From 2-12-FULL-35-15 sp036386835 (lineage in GTDB: Bacteria > Bacteroidota > Bacteroidia > 2-12-FULL-35-15), in assembly GCA_036386835.1 (NCBI GenBank), contig DASVUX010000034.1:62001-126000 (forward strand): DNA of 64,000 nucleotides, in the 5' to 3' direction. Below, piece by piece: positions 27,453-35,731 of the stretch. The translations under genes were made by a program, and so were the position numbers. How positions within the stretch are numbered: position 1 is the first letter of the stretch; every line of letters starts with the position of its first letter. The notes beneath the pieces were generated by a model. The model was given only the letters and a program-made list of their open reading frames with translations. It did not search any database and was not told the origin of the DNA.

Positions 27453-29486
27453 TTATTTTTTTACAAGAAGCTTCAGCTCCTGTTTTATTTCTTCAAAGCC
27501 TACTTCCGGTGAATAACCGAAATCCTTTTCAGCCCGGCTGCAATCACCGGCAATGTTTTTGTGGAATTTTCCTGCTGCATGAATTGTTGCATTGATCCTG
27601 CCGCTCACCGAGATTGCAGAATCGAGAATGCTGAACAATTCACAAATCAACGGTGAAATATACAAAGGTTTATACTCAACACCTAATCCTTCAGCGATGT
27701 TGGAATAAATATGATCGACCGTAAGGTCTTTATCCTTGTTGCCTGTCCAATACCATTTCCCGATGGTTTCTTTACTTTTCTCAGCCTTAATAAATGCGCT
27801 TACAAGATTATCAACATGCGAGATGCTCCTGAGGTTCTTCCCGTTGCCGAAAACGATCTGCCTTTTCCAGGAGAACATCCGGAAAAAGCCCAGGTTGCGC
27901 TCGGGCATGAACGGCCCGAAAAACCAGAAGCCACGAAGAGAGGTGCCTTCAATCAAGCCTTCTTTGGTTTTATCGAGAATGTATTTTTCTGCAAGATATT
28001 TTGATCTTCCGTAATTCTTGTATGGCCTTGCCGGCTCATCAGCACTGAAAACCCTCTTATCTCTTGCATACCCGCAGATACTATCAGTCCCCATAAACAG
28101 TATTCTCCTTACGCCATTTTCAATACAGGCGTCTACCAGGTTTTTTGTGCCTTCTTCATTGACCTTATAAAGTGAACTGGTCTTTTTCGGATAGATAACA
28201 CCGGCCAGGTGATATACGCATTTTACATTTTTAAGCGCTGCAGCCAGTGAACTTTTATCAGTGATGTCACCGTAAATGATTTCGAAATTCCCGGGGAGTT
28301 CTATAAGGCCTTTGAACCTTGGCTGAACCAACAGGCGGACTTTCCTGTTCACTGCATTCTTCCCGAAACGGTCGCCATTCATAAAAATATCAAGCATTCT
28401 GTTGCCAAGCCACCCGGGGAAGCCCGTGACCAGGAGAATGTCATCAGGGTCATAATTGTTCCTTTCAGCGGTAACGTTTGCATTTGCTCTGAGCTGCTTT
28501 AGTCCAGCCGCATCTCTTCCCGTTTCTTTTACTGCATTTTCCAGGATGTGTTCAACCGGTGTAATGGCATAGCCAAGGTCTTTAATGGTTTTGGAGGAGT
28601 CGTACCAGCTGTATTTTCCGATTACGGATTTAACATAAGCAGGAGCGATCGGATTTTTCTTTCCCAGTATGATCTTTGCCGCAATTGATCCGAGAAGAAT
28701 AAAAAGTTTAGGAATAAATAAAAATGGCGGCTTCCGCCCGGTGAAGGTGGCAAGCAGGGTATAGAATTCTTTAAATGTTATATTATTGCCAGCCGTAATA
28801 TACTTTTCACCAGCTCTGCCTTTAAGCCAGGCGTCTATATGGGCTTTGGCCACATCCTCCACGTAAGCAACCGAGATGCCCCCGCTGAACCAGAACTTCT
28901 GACCTTTGTTGTAAAAATCCTTCAGCACTTTATGAGGCGGGGTAAGGCGGGCATCATCCGGACCGATTACCCAGGAAGGGTAGATCCTCCGTATATCAAC
29001 CTTTTGTTCGTTGATAAGCTTTGTACAATATTGTTCAGCCAGTAATTTCCCTTTTACATAAGGTGATTCAGGGAAAGCAGTTGTGTTATTCTCATTTATG
29101 AGGAGGTCCCTGGTGCCTGATCTTCCCAGGACAACAACCGAGCTTGTGTACACAATGCATTTGACATTTGCCTTCACGGCAGTATCTATAACTGTTTTAG
29201 AGAGTGTGTAAGTATTCCGGACTGTTTCTTCTTCGTTGAATGTGCTGGTTGTATTTTCCGAAGCCAGGTGGAAAAGCACATCCGCATCGGATAAATGATC
29301 CGCGTAGGTTGAGCTTTCAGAAAGATTGACGATAATGGTCTTTGCGCCCCTGGAACGAAGATCTTCCGTATTGCTGTTTGCAGTCCGGATAAGAAGCAAG
29401 ATCTCATAACCGCGTGAAAGGAGCTGTTTTGCGACATGATAGCCGATATGGCCGGAAGCACCTGTTACAACGATCTTCTGATTCAT
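27453..29486 (-). CDS. Tandem NAD-dependent epimerase/dehydratase (two SDR domains fused)
   Basis: A 677-residue protein containing two complete extended short-chain dehydrogenase domains. Domain 1 has the dinucleotide loop GASGHIG (9-15) and the catalytic pair in YVKGK (Tyr143, Lys147). Domain 2 restarts with TGFPGWLG (354-361) and YGRSK (Tyr492, Lys496). Both catalytic pairs are retained, so both halves may be active. Single-domain relatives act on nucleotide sugars or on sterol-like substrates, and the two halves are diverged from each other. It sits between the GT2 gene (1 base upstream) and the STELLO-like gene (4 bases downstream), favouring a sugar-nucleotide or lipid-sugar role. Exact reaction unknown. 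Confidence 0.85.
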   Translation of the reverse strand: MNQKIVVTGASGHIGYHVAKQLLSRGYEILLLIRTANSNTEDLRSRGAKTIIVNLSESSTYADHLSDADVLFHLASENTTSTFNEEETVRNTYTLSKTVIDTAVKANVKCIVYTSSVVVLGRSGTRDLLINENNTTAFPESPYVKGKLLAEQYCTKLINEQKVDIRRIYPSWVIGPDDARLTPPHKVLKDFYNKGQKFWFSGGISVAYVEDVAKAHIDAWLKGRAGEKYITAGNNITFKEFYTLLATFTGRKPPFLFIPKLFILLGSIAAKIILGKKNPIAPAYVKSVIGKYSWYDSSKTIKDLGYAITPVEHILENAVKETGRDAAGLKQLRANANVTAERNNYDPDDILLVTGFPGWLGNRMLDIFMNGDRFGKNAVNRKVRLLVQPRFKGLIELPGNFEIIYGDITDKSSLAAALKNVKCVYHLAGVIYPKKTSSLYKVNEEGTKNLVDACIENGVRRILFMGTDSICGYARDKRVFSADEPARPYKNYGRSKYLAEKYILDKTKEGLIEGTSLRGFWFFGPFMPERNLGFFRMFSWKRQIVFGNGKNLRSISHVDNLVSAFIKAEKSKETIGKWYWTGNKDKDLTVDHIYSNIAEGLGVEYKPLYISPLICELFSILDSAISVSGRINATIHAAGKFHKNIAGDCSRAEKDFGYSPEVGFEEIKQELKLLVKK

Positions 29487-29487
29487 C

Positions 29488-30222
29488 TTACAGTTCCTTC
29501 GCTTTCCCGCTCAGCCGCAGTAAAAAATAATAGAAAAGAGTCTGATAAGCATTCCTGATAGCATTTTTCGAAACCCGTGGCGATGGTGCCTGGTAATGGA
29601 TGGGCACTTCAAAGATCCTGTGTTTACGAAGGAGATATCTTAGTTCAGTCTGGTAGAAGTGCGCTTTGGATTTAAATTCATGGCTGATTATTTTCTTTAC
29701 TACGTCCCGGTGAAAGCCCTGGAAACCGGATGTCATATCATGTAAGCGGGTCCCTAAAAGCATATTGGCCAGTACTGTTCCGGTCTTGGAAAGCAATCTT
29801 CTCTTAAAAGGTGAATCACCCATAGAACCTCCGTTGATGAAGCGGCTACCGAAAGCACATTCATTGCCTTCATTAAGAACCCTCAGGAACATCGGAATTG
29901 CGCGGGGGTCATGAGAAAGCCCCGCATCCATTTCAATGATAATCTCATGTCCGGCATCATAAGCCACCTGCAGTCCTTTTACATATGCATCAACAACATT
30001 GCGGTTTTCAGGCGCCCATACAGTAACATAGCGCGGATCGCTGGCCGAAAGGGCCTGGCAAAGTTCCAGCGTGCGGTCCTTTGTGGCTTTATCAATAATA
30101 AAATAGATATTTCCGGGGTTTAAGGTATTGATCACCAGGTTGACCATTTCAATAAAGGGCTTGAAATCTTCTTCCTCATTTGCCATCGGCACTACGATCG
30201 CCCAGTTCTTATAGTAAAACAT
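29488..30222 (-). CDS. Family 2 glycosyltransferase (polyprenyl-phosphate sugar synthase-like)
   Basis: A 244-residue cytoplasmic GT-A glycosyltransferase. The ATG at 30222 (MFYYKNWAIVVPMANEEEDF) gives the standard GT2 N-terminus. A longer frame upstream only adds residues that overlap the promoter candidate. The metal and sugar-nucleotide site is EMDAGLSHDP, and GSRFINGG plus the MTSGFQGF segment resemble dolichyl-phosphate mannose synthase-type enzymes. These charge a polyprenyl carrier that GT-C enzymes then use, and such an enzyme is predicted at 24755-26431. It is the first gene of the three-gene glycan operon. Confidence 0.88.
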   Translation of the reverse strand: MFYYKNWAIVVPMANEEEDFKPFIEMVNLVINTLNPGNIYFIIDKATKDRTLELCQALSASDPRYVTVWAPENRNVVDAYVKGLQVAYDAGHEIIIEMDAGLSHDPRAIPMFLRVLNEGNECAFGSRFINGGSMGDSPFKRRLLSKTGTVLANMLLGTRLHDMTSGFQGFHRDVVKKIISHEFKSKAHFYQTELRYLLRKHRIFEVPIHYQAPSPRVSKNAIRNAYQTLFYYFLLRLSGKAKEL

Positions 30223-30245
30223 TCCTGTGAATTTTTGTAAGCCCA

Positions 30246-30279
30246 CAAATTTATAATCTTTTTGGAAATAAACCCACAA
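30246..30279 (-). promoter_or_regulatory. Candidate promoter of the GT2-SDR-STELLO operon
   Basis: On the minus strand, TTG (30279-30277), 23 bases, then TAAATTTG (30253-30246). The spacing is slightly long. The -7 box ends 23 bases before the chosen GT2 start. Confidence 0.4.
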
Positions 30280-30283
30280 GACC

Positions 30284-31480
30284 TTAATGCGCTACTACCA
30301 GCTTCGTGTAATAATTCTTTCGGTCTTTTAAAGCTTTGACAAGATAGGTACCTGCCGCCATCCAGCCTGGCCTGATCATGATAGAGTGTTGTTGCGTTGA
30401 AAAGCTTTCCACCAGTCTTCCCGAAAGATCAAGGATTTCAATGAAGATAATATTTCCGGGAGGTCCGGGGAACATAAGCGTGCATGATTCATCAGCGGGA
30501 TTAGGAAAGCAACTGATGCTCCCTGCGCTGTTGTTTTCCTGAATTCCTGCGGTATTTTCAACTTTCCAGGTTTCTCTTATCCGGGTATTTGACTGATCGG
30601 TTCCGGTGGTATAATAAAATGAGGTGTTGTTTGTGAACGACATACCGCCACGCCTCCCGGGTGCGGGGATCGGCTGAAGCTGCTGCCAGCCTGTTGAATC
30701 GGGATGGAAGGACCAAAAATCGTTATAGGAGTTTCCGAGTGTATCCAGTCCTGCCGTAACAAGTAATTTTCCTGAAGATGCATTCATCGAAGAATACGTT
30801 CTTCCATTGCCCGGGAAAATATTGATAATGCTCCAGCTATCAATACCGGGATCATATTCCATCAGCTCTTTACGGAAACTGTTATTCTCATCTTTTCCGA
30901 AAAGAAGATAGCCTTTATTATTCATCGATGCGCCAGAAGCCCTCCAGCGGGCGCCAAAGGGCAGGTTGTTCTTTTGGACCCATGTGTTATTCAGCATGTT
31001 GTAGGCCCAAACCTCGCTGATGGATTGGTTTGCGGAGGTACGGCCCCCCACGATATATGCTGTATTGCCGATCACGAAATTTGCTGCGCCCATTCGCCCT
31101 GCTGAAGGTAACGGAGCTCCCGGGTTCCAGCTATCGGAAACCGGATCGTAGATCCACAGGTCATTAAAATAACTGCCGTTTACCCCTCCTGTGATAAAGC
31201 CCCTGCTGCCATCGCTGAAGCCTGAAGCATATTGTCTTTCATTTCCAGCGGGTAATTCTGCGATTGCCTCCCAGCTTCCGGCACTCATATCCAAGGAATA
31301 GAAGTCTTTCCCTGCAACAAACCAGGGCATGAGCCCCGTACCGCAATAGGCCGTATTGCCAATAACAAATGATGCCCCGTCATCTCTCTCAGTAGAAGGA
31401 AAATCAGCAGCCTGTTGCCAGGATTGTGAAAAAGCAGGTCCACAAAGTAAACTTATAAGCATCAGGATTGTTGATTTCAT
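30284..31480 (-). CDS. Secreted kelch-repeat protein with type A T9SS sorting domain
   Basis: A 398-residue exported protein. The signal peptide ends near residue 18 (CGPAFSQ). Residues of about 20-310 form kelch repeats of a beta-propeller (GNTAYCGTG, RGFITGGVNGSYFNDLWIYDP, NTAYIVGGRT, NDFWSFHPDS). The tail (ISCFPNPADESCTLMF, ending YYTKLVVAH) is a type A sorting domain. The gene is divergent from sufA across a 159-base region that carries the suf promoter and dyads, so a regulator bound there could in principle affect both genes. Biological role unknown. Confidence 0.88.
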   Translation of the reverse strand: MKSTILMLISLLCGPAFSQSWQQAADFPSTERDDGASFVIGNTAYCGTGLMPWFVAGKDFYSLDMSAGSWEAIAELPAGNERQYASGFSDGSRGFITGGVNGSYFNDLWIYDPVSDSWNPGAPLPSAGRMGAANFVIGNTAYIVGGRTSANQSISEVWAYNMLNNTWVQKNNLPFGARWRASGASMNNKGYLLFGKDENNSFRKELMEYDPGIDSWSIINIFPGNGRTYSSMNASSGKLLVTAGLDTLGNSYNDFWSFHPDSTGWQQLQPIPAPGRRGGMSFTNNTSFYYTTGTDQSNTRIRETWKVENTAGIQENNSAGSISCFPNPADESCTLMFPGPPGNIIFIEILDLSGRLVESFSTQQHSIMIRPGWMAAGTYLVKALKDRKNYYTKLVVAH

Positions 31481-31526
31481 ATCGGGCTAAATTAGCTTAA
31501 TAACAGCTGGTTTGCACAAAACAGCT

Positions 31527-31537
31527 TTTAGTCTAAA
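31527..31537. promoter_or_regulatory. Short dyad TTTAG-T-CTAAA upstream of the suf promoter
   Basis: An 11-base palindrome sharing the TTTAG/CTAAA half-sites of the larger dyad at 31579-31597. It ends 3 bases before the -33 element of the suf promoter. Confidence 0.5.
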
Positions 31538-31540
31538 TTA

Positions 31541-31572
31541 TTTGCCGCAATACCATATTTTAGGTATTTTTG
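31541..31572 (+). promoter_or_regulatory. Promoter of the suf operon
   Basis: TTTG (31541-31544), 20 bases, TATTTTTG (31565-31572): an excellent fit to the Bacteroidota TTTG-N19-21-TAnnTTTG promoter. Transcription should start near 31579, inside the dyad that follows. Confidence 0.7.
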
Positions 31573-31578
31573 TAGCAG

Positions 31579-31597
31579 ATTTAGATTCAATCTAAAT
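31579..31597. promoter_or_regulatory. Candidate operator dyad of the suf operon
   Basis: ATTTAGATTCAATCTAAAT is a perfect 9-base inverted repeat around one base, 7 bases after the -7 box and over the expected transcription start. A repressor bound here would block initiation. The size and A/T-rich form suit a metal- or Fe-S-sensing regulator (DtxR, Fur or Rrf2 type), but the regulator is not identified. Confidence 0.65.
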
Positions 31598-31639
31598 AAG
31601 AATAAGACAGAAGTTATTCATTTCCAAATATATATATAA

Positions 31640-31966
31640 ATGATCACAGTTTCAGAGAATGCGAAGCAGCATGCGCTAGACCTTATAAAGAACGAAAATC
31701 GTCCTGCTGATACTTTTATCAGGGTTGGTGTTGACGGAGGCGGATGTTCAGGCCTTTCATACAAATTGGAATTTGATAATGTTCCAAGGGAAGGCGACCA
31801 GGTTTTTGAAGATAAAGGGATAAAGATAGCTGTTGACAAAAAAAGCTTTTTATACCTTATTGGGACAGAGTTGGATTACAGCGGGGGGCTTAACGGAAAA
31901 GGTTTTGTCTTTAATAATCCGAATGCAAGCCGTACATGTGGTTGCGGTGAATCTTTTTCAGTTTAG
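31640..31966 (+). CDS. sufA: A-type iron-sulfur carrier/assembly protein
   Basis: A small (108 residue) HesB/IscA-family protein that carries Fe-S clusters from the SufBCD scaffold to client proteins. The three conserved cysteines are Cys36 in DGGGCSG and Cys100 and Cys102 in RTCGCGESF. It is the first gene of the suf cluster, 62 bases ahead of sufB, directly behind the promoter and operator dyads. The spacer to sufB has an 8-base inverted repeat (GTTTGTAG 31972-31979, CTACAAAC 32013-32020) with a long loop, perhaps a weak processing element. Confidence 0.95.
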   Translation: MITVSENAKQHALDLIKNENRPADTFIRVGVDGGGCSGLSYKLEFDNVPREGDQVFEDKGIKIAVDKKSFLYLIGTELDYSGGLNGKGFVFNNPNASRTCGCGESFSV

Positions 31967-32028
31967 TTTTAGTTTGTAGTTCACCAGAACTATAAATTTC
32001 TTAAACACTAAGCTACAAACAATAAAAA

Positions 32029-33480
32029 ATGGCCAACGAAATATTAGAAGAACACATCAACAGCGATTATAAGTACGGTTTTGTTACGGATATCGAATCA
32101 GATAGTGCACCCAAAGGATTGAATGAGGATATTGTCCGTTTCATTTCTGCAAAAAAGAACGAACCCTCCTGGATGCTTGAATCCCGGCTGAAAGCATTTG
32201 CTTACTGGAAAACACTGGAAGAGCCGTCATGGGCTCACGTTTCCTATAAAAAACCGGATTTTCAGGATATCATTTATTACTCAGCACCTAAACAACAAAA
32301 GAAACTTAATAGCCTGGATGAAGTTGATCCTGAACTTTTGAAAACTTTCGAAAAGCTCGGCATCTCCCTTGAAGAGCAGAAGCGCTTATCTGGCGTTGAA
32401 AGCAGGATCGCAGTAGATGCAGTGATCGATAGTGTGTCCGTGAAGACAACTTTTAAAGAAACGCTTTCCGAAAAAGGAATTATTTTTTGTTCCTTCAGTG
32501 AAGCGGTACAGGAGCATCCGGATCTGATTAAAAAATATATGGGTTCGGTAGTTCCCCACACAGATAATTTTTATGCAGCCTTGAACGCAGCTGTTTTCAG
32601 CGATGGTTCTTTCTGCTACATTCCCAAAGGCGTTCGCTGTCCTATGGAGCTTTCCACTTATTTCAGGATCAATGCTTCAGGAACAGGACAGTTTGAGCGT
32701 ACCCTTCTCATTGCTGATGAAGGTTCATACGTAAGCTATCTTGAAGGTTGTACTGCCCCTATGCGTGATGAGAATCAGCTGCATGCTGCCGTTGTTGAAA
32801 TAGTAACTCATAAAAACGCAGAAGTTAAATACAGTACCGTTCAGAACTGGTATCCGGGTGATAAGGAAGGAAAAGGCGGGATCTTTAATTTTGTTACAAA
32901 GCGCGGCATTTGCCTGGAAGATAATTCCAAGATTTCCTGGACACAGGTAGAAACCGGCTCCGCAGTCACATGGAAATATCCTTCTGTTATTTTGAAAGGA
33001 GATAATTCCGTTGGTGAATTTTATTCAGTGGCTGTTACCAATAATTACCAGCAGGCAGATACCGGTACGAAGATGATGCACCTTGGTAAGAATACAAGGA
33101 GCACCATCATCTCAAAAGGTATCTCAGCAGGATTCAGTAACAACAGTTACAGGGGCTTGGTGCGTGTTGCGAAAGGCGCTACGAATGCACGGAATTTTTC
33201 ACAATGTGACAGTTTGCTGATGGGTGATAAATGCGGTGCACATACTTTTCCATATATTGAAATAAAAGATAAAACAGCGGTAATAGAACACGAGGCGACT
33301 ACTTCCAAGATTGGTGAAGACCAATTGTTCTATTGTAAATCGCGTGGTATCGATAATGAAAAAGCGATCGGACTCATTGTTAACGGATATTGTAAAGAAG
33401 TATTGAATCAACTCCCGATGGAGTTTGCTGTAGAGGCTCAGAAGCTTTTAGCGGTAAGCCTTGAAGGAAGCGTTGGATAA
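32029..33480 (+). CDS. sufB: Fe-S cluster assembly scaffold protein SufB
   Basis: Core scaffold of the SUF system, forming the SufBC2D complex on which clusters are built. It has 483 residues, the usual length. Recognisable family segments include GIIFCSFSEAVQEHPDLI, CYIPKGVRCPMELSTYFRIN, YLEGCTAPM and the C-terminal NARNFSQCDSLLMGDKCGAHTFPYIE, where essential cysteines lie. It lies between sufA and sufC in the same orientation. No sulfur-donor genes (sufS, sufE or sufU) are present in this window, so the desulfurase must be encoded elsewhere. Confidence 0.97.
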   Translation: MANEILEEHINSDYKYGFVTDIESDSAPKGLNEDIVRFISAKKNEPSWMLESRLKAFAYWKTLEEPSWAHVSYKKPDFQDIIYYSAPKQQKKLNSLDEVDPELLKTFEKLGISLEEQKRLSGVESRIAVDAVIDSVSVKTTFKETLSEKGIIFCSFSEAVQEHPDLIKKYMGSVVPHTDNFYAALNAAVFSDGSFCYIPKGVRCPMELSTYFRINASGTGQFERTLLIADEGSYVSYLEGCTAPMRDENQLHAAVVEIVTHKNAEVKYSTVQNWYPGDKEGKGGIFNFVTKRGICLEDNSKISWTQVETGSAVTWKYPSVILKGDNSVGEFYSVAVTNNYQQADTGTKMMHLGKNTRSTIISKGISAGFSNNSYRGLVRVAKGATNARNFSQCDSLLMGDKCGAHTFPYIEIKDKTAVIEHEATTSKIGEDQLFYCKSRGIDNEKAIGLIVNGYCKEVLNQLPMEFAVEAQKLLAVSLEGSVG

Positions 33481-33498
33481 TAATTAAATTAAAGCCTG

Positions 33499-33528
33499 GC
33501 GCTCTCTGCGTTTTGCGAAAATAAATTT
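33499..33528 (+). repeat. Start-proximal GCGCTCTCTGCGT element before sufC
   Basis: The 13-mer GCGCTCTCTGCGT ends 17 bases before the sufC ATG. The same 13-mer ends exactly 17 bases before the queG ATG (40892-40904), and both are followed by a TGCGA-(A/T-rich) stretch. Confidence 0.6.
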
Positions 33529-34281
33529 ATGCTAAGTATAAAAAACCTACACGCCTCAATTGACGGCAAAGAGATCCTGAAAGGGATAAATTTAGAAATT
33601 AAAGCAGGTGAGGTTCATGCGATCATGGGCCCTAACGGTTCAGGTAAAAGTACCTTATCTTCAGTTCTGGCCGGACGCGAAGAATATGAAGTAACGGAAG
33701 GTTCTGTTAGTTTCAATGGAAAAGATCTTTTGGAGCTTGCCCCGGAAGACCGTGCCCGTGAAGGTGTTTTCCTGGCTTTCCAGTATCCTGTAGAAATTCC
33801 CGGAGTGAGCAATATCAATTTCCTGAAGACTGCCATAAACGAGATCCGTGCATACAGAGGTGAAACCCCGATGGAAGCAAAAGATTTTCTTGCAATGGTG
33901 AAGGAAAAACAAAAGCTTGTCGAGTTGGATGGAAAACTGGCGAATCGGTCTGTAAATGAAGGTTTCAGCGGTGGAGAGAAAAAACGGAACGAGATCTTCC
34001 AGATGGCTATGCTTCAGCCCAAGCTTGCAATACTTGATGAAACCGACAGCGGACTTGATATCGATGCCTTGCGCATTGTTGCAGGCGGAGTGAATAAATT
34101 AAGATCGAAGGAGAATGCTACGATAGTAATTACGCATTACCAGCGTTTGCTTGACTACATAGTTCCTGATTTCGTGCATATCCTTTATAACGGCAAAATC
34201 GTTCGTTCAGGAAACAAAGAACTTGCTCTTGAACTGGAAGAAAAAGGATATGATTTTATTAAAGCAGAGATAAGAGCCTGA
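33529..34281 (+). CDS. sufC: SUF system ATPase SufC
   Basis: ABC-type ATPase of the SufBCD complex, soluble and cytoplasmic. The 250 residues match the family. Walker A is GPNGSGKS (34-41), the signature is SGGEKK (147-152), and Walker B is LAILDETDSGLD (166-177), including the SUF-typical ETDSGLDIDAL. A histidine switch region is in VITHYQRLL. The start is the ATG at 33529, just after the repeated GCGCTCTCTGCGT element. Confidence 0.97.
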   Translation: MLSIKNLHASIDGKEILKGINLEIKAGEVHAIMGPNGSGKSTLSSVLAGREEYEVTEGSVSFNGKDLLELAPEDRAREGVFLAFQYPVEIPGVSNINFLKTAINEIRAYRGETPMEAKDFLAMVKEKQKLVELDGKLANRSVNEGFSGGEKKRNEIFQMAMLQPKLAILDETDSGLDIDALRIVAGGVNKLRSKENATIVITHYQRLLDYIVPDFVHILYNGKIVRSGNKELALELEEKGYDFIKAEIRA

Positions 34282-34337
34282 TATTTCTCAAACGCAAAGT
34301 TCGAAGGTTAATATATTGATCATGACGAGCGCTGTTT

Positions 34338-34364
34338 GTCATGCTGAGCCAATCGAAGCATCTT
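34338..34364. repeat. GTCATGCTGAGC...TCGAAGCATC dispersed element
   Basis: The sufC-sufD spacer carries GTCATGCTGAGC followed by CAATCGAAGCATCTT. I recall very similar GTCATGCTGAGC(TTG)TCGAAGCATC words in intergenic DNA of many bacteria. Only one copy is visible in this window, so its repetitive nature here is recalled, not shown. Confidence 0.45.
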
Positions 34365-34391
34365 ATTCCAACACAGTACGATAATAAATAA

Positions 34392-35681
34392 ATGGAGACC
34401 ATTACAAAACAAAATACAGGCGAAAAGCTCATTGCTGCATTTGAGTCAACAAAGAATTCGTTGTTTGGTGATCTGCAGACCCGGGAAACAGCTATGGAAG
34501 CATTTGCCAGGCAGGGTATCCCGGGCCGGAAGCATGAAGAATATAAATATGTTAATATGGAGCTTGCGCTGAAAGGGGATCTTTCTGCGGGCATTTCAAA
34601 GATGGACATTCACCCGGAGCTTGTTAGTAAAACCGCTGTGATTCCCGGGGCGATTGTTGTTACCTTGGTTAATGGCAGATTTTCGGGAATTTCTAATGAA
34701 GAACCTATCAAAGGCTTGTTTATTGCTGACATTTCAAATACCTCATCCAATGCGGCTTTTCAAAAGCATTACGCAAAGTATGCTGATATCAACTCCGATC
34801 CTTTTATTGCCCTGAATACCGCGATGACTGCAGGCGGTGTTTATATCCATGTTTCCAAAGGCGCTGCGGTTGAAGCACCTGTCCATATTGTTCATATTTC
34901 TTCTTCAGCCGAAAGTGGCATCATCCACCCGCGGAACCTTATTGTTCTTGAAGAAAATGCACAGGCAAAAGTGATCGAGTCTTTTATCAGCACTGACGAT
35001 TCAGCCAAGGTATTTAATAATGCGCTGACAGAAATATTCATCGATGCAAGCGCTATACTTGAGCATTACAAGATCCAAGAGGAGAATGCTTCGGGTCACC
35101 TCGTAAACACCACCCAGGCTGTCCAGAAAAAGCAAAGTTTGTTCTCGACTAATAATTTTACACTGAGCGGCTCACTTGTAAGGAACAATCTGAATATTAT
35201 CCTTGATGATGAACATATAGAAACTCACCTGAATGGCTTGTATCTCACTAAAGGCAGCCAGTCTGTAGATAATCACACTTTAGTTGACCACCGCAGGCCA
35301 AACTGCAACAGTAACGAATTGTATAAAGGCATCATTGAAGAGAAATCAACCGCGACTTTTAATGGAAAGATCTATGTCCGGAAAGATGCTCAGAAGACAA
35401 ATGCGTTTCAGTCGAACAAGAATATCCTTCTGAGTGATGACGGAACTATAAATACCAAGCCACAGCTGGAGATCTATGCTGATGATGTTAAGTGTTCGCA
35501 TGGGACATCTACGGGGAAACTTGATGAGGATAAGATCTTTTACCTGCGTGCACGCGGATTGAGTGAAGCATCTGCAAAAAAGCTCCTTATGCATGCTTTT
35601 GCTTCTGAGGTAGTGGAGAGCATAAAGATCGGGGAACTCCGGGATTATGTAGAAGAAAAGATCACCGCCCGTTTCGCCTAG
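34392..35681 (+). CDS. sufD: Fe-S cluster assembly protein SufD
   Basis: Third member of the SufBC2D scaffold complex, homologous to SufB in its beta-helix core. It has 429 residues. Family segments include GIPGRKHEEYKYVN near residue 45, the central VDNHTLVDHRRPNCNSNELYKG, and CSHGTSTGKLDEDKIFYLRARG near the C-terminus, the usual SufD signature with the SufC-binding tail after it. It ends the visible suf operon and is convergent with the lipoprotein gene at 35732. No clear terminator lies between them. Confidence 0.96.
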   Translation: METITKQNTGEKLIAAFESTKNSLFGDLQTRETAMEAFARQGIPGRKHEEYKYVNMELALKGDLSAGISKMDIHPELVSKTAVIPGAIVVTLVNGRFSGISNEEPIKGLFIADISNTSSNAAFQKHYAKYADINSDPFIALNTAMTAGGVYIHVSKGAAVEAPVHIVHISSSAESGIIHPRNLIVLEENAQAKVIESFISTDDSAKVFNNALTEIFIDASAILEHYKIQEENASGHLVNTTQAVQKKQSLFSTNNFTLSGSLVRNNLNIILDDEHIETHLNGLYLTKGSQSVDNHTLVDHRRPNCNSNELYKGIIEEKSTATFNGKIYVRKDAQKTNAFQSNKNILLSDDGTINTKPQLEIYADDVKCSHGTSTGKLDEDKIFYLRARGLSEASAKKLLMHAFASEVVESIKIGELRDYVEEKITARFA

Positions 35682-35731
35682 TAGTAACGTAAGAAGAACC
35701 GGCAGGAGTAATTATTGAAATCCTGGATTTA

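Noticed and set aside
31972..32020. 8-base inverted repeat between sufA and sufB as an attenuator
   Set aside because: The loop is 33 bases and there is no T-run, so it would be a weak structure.
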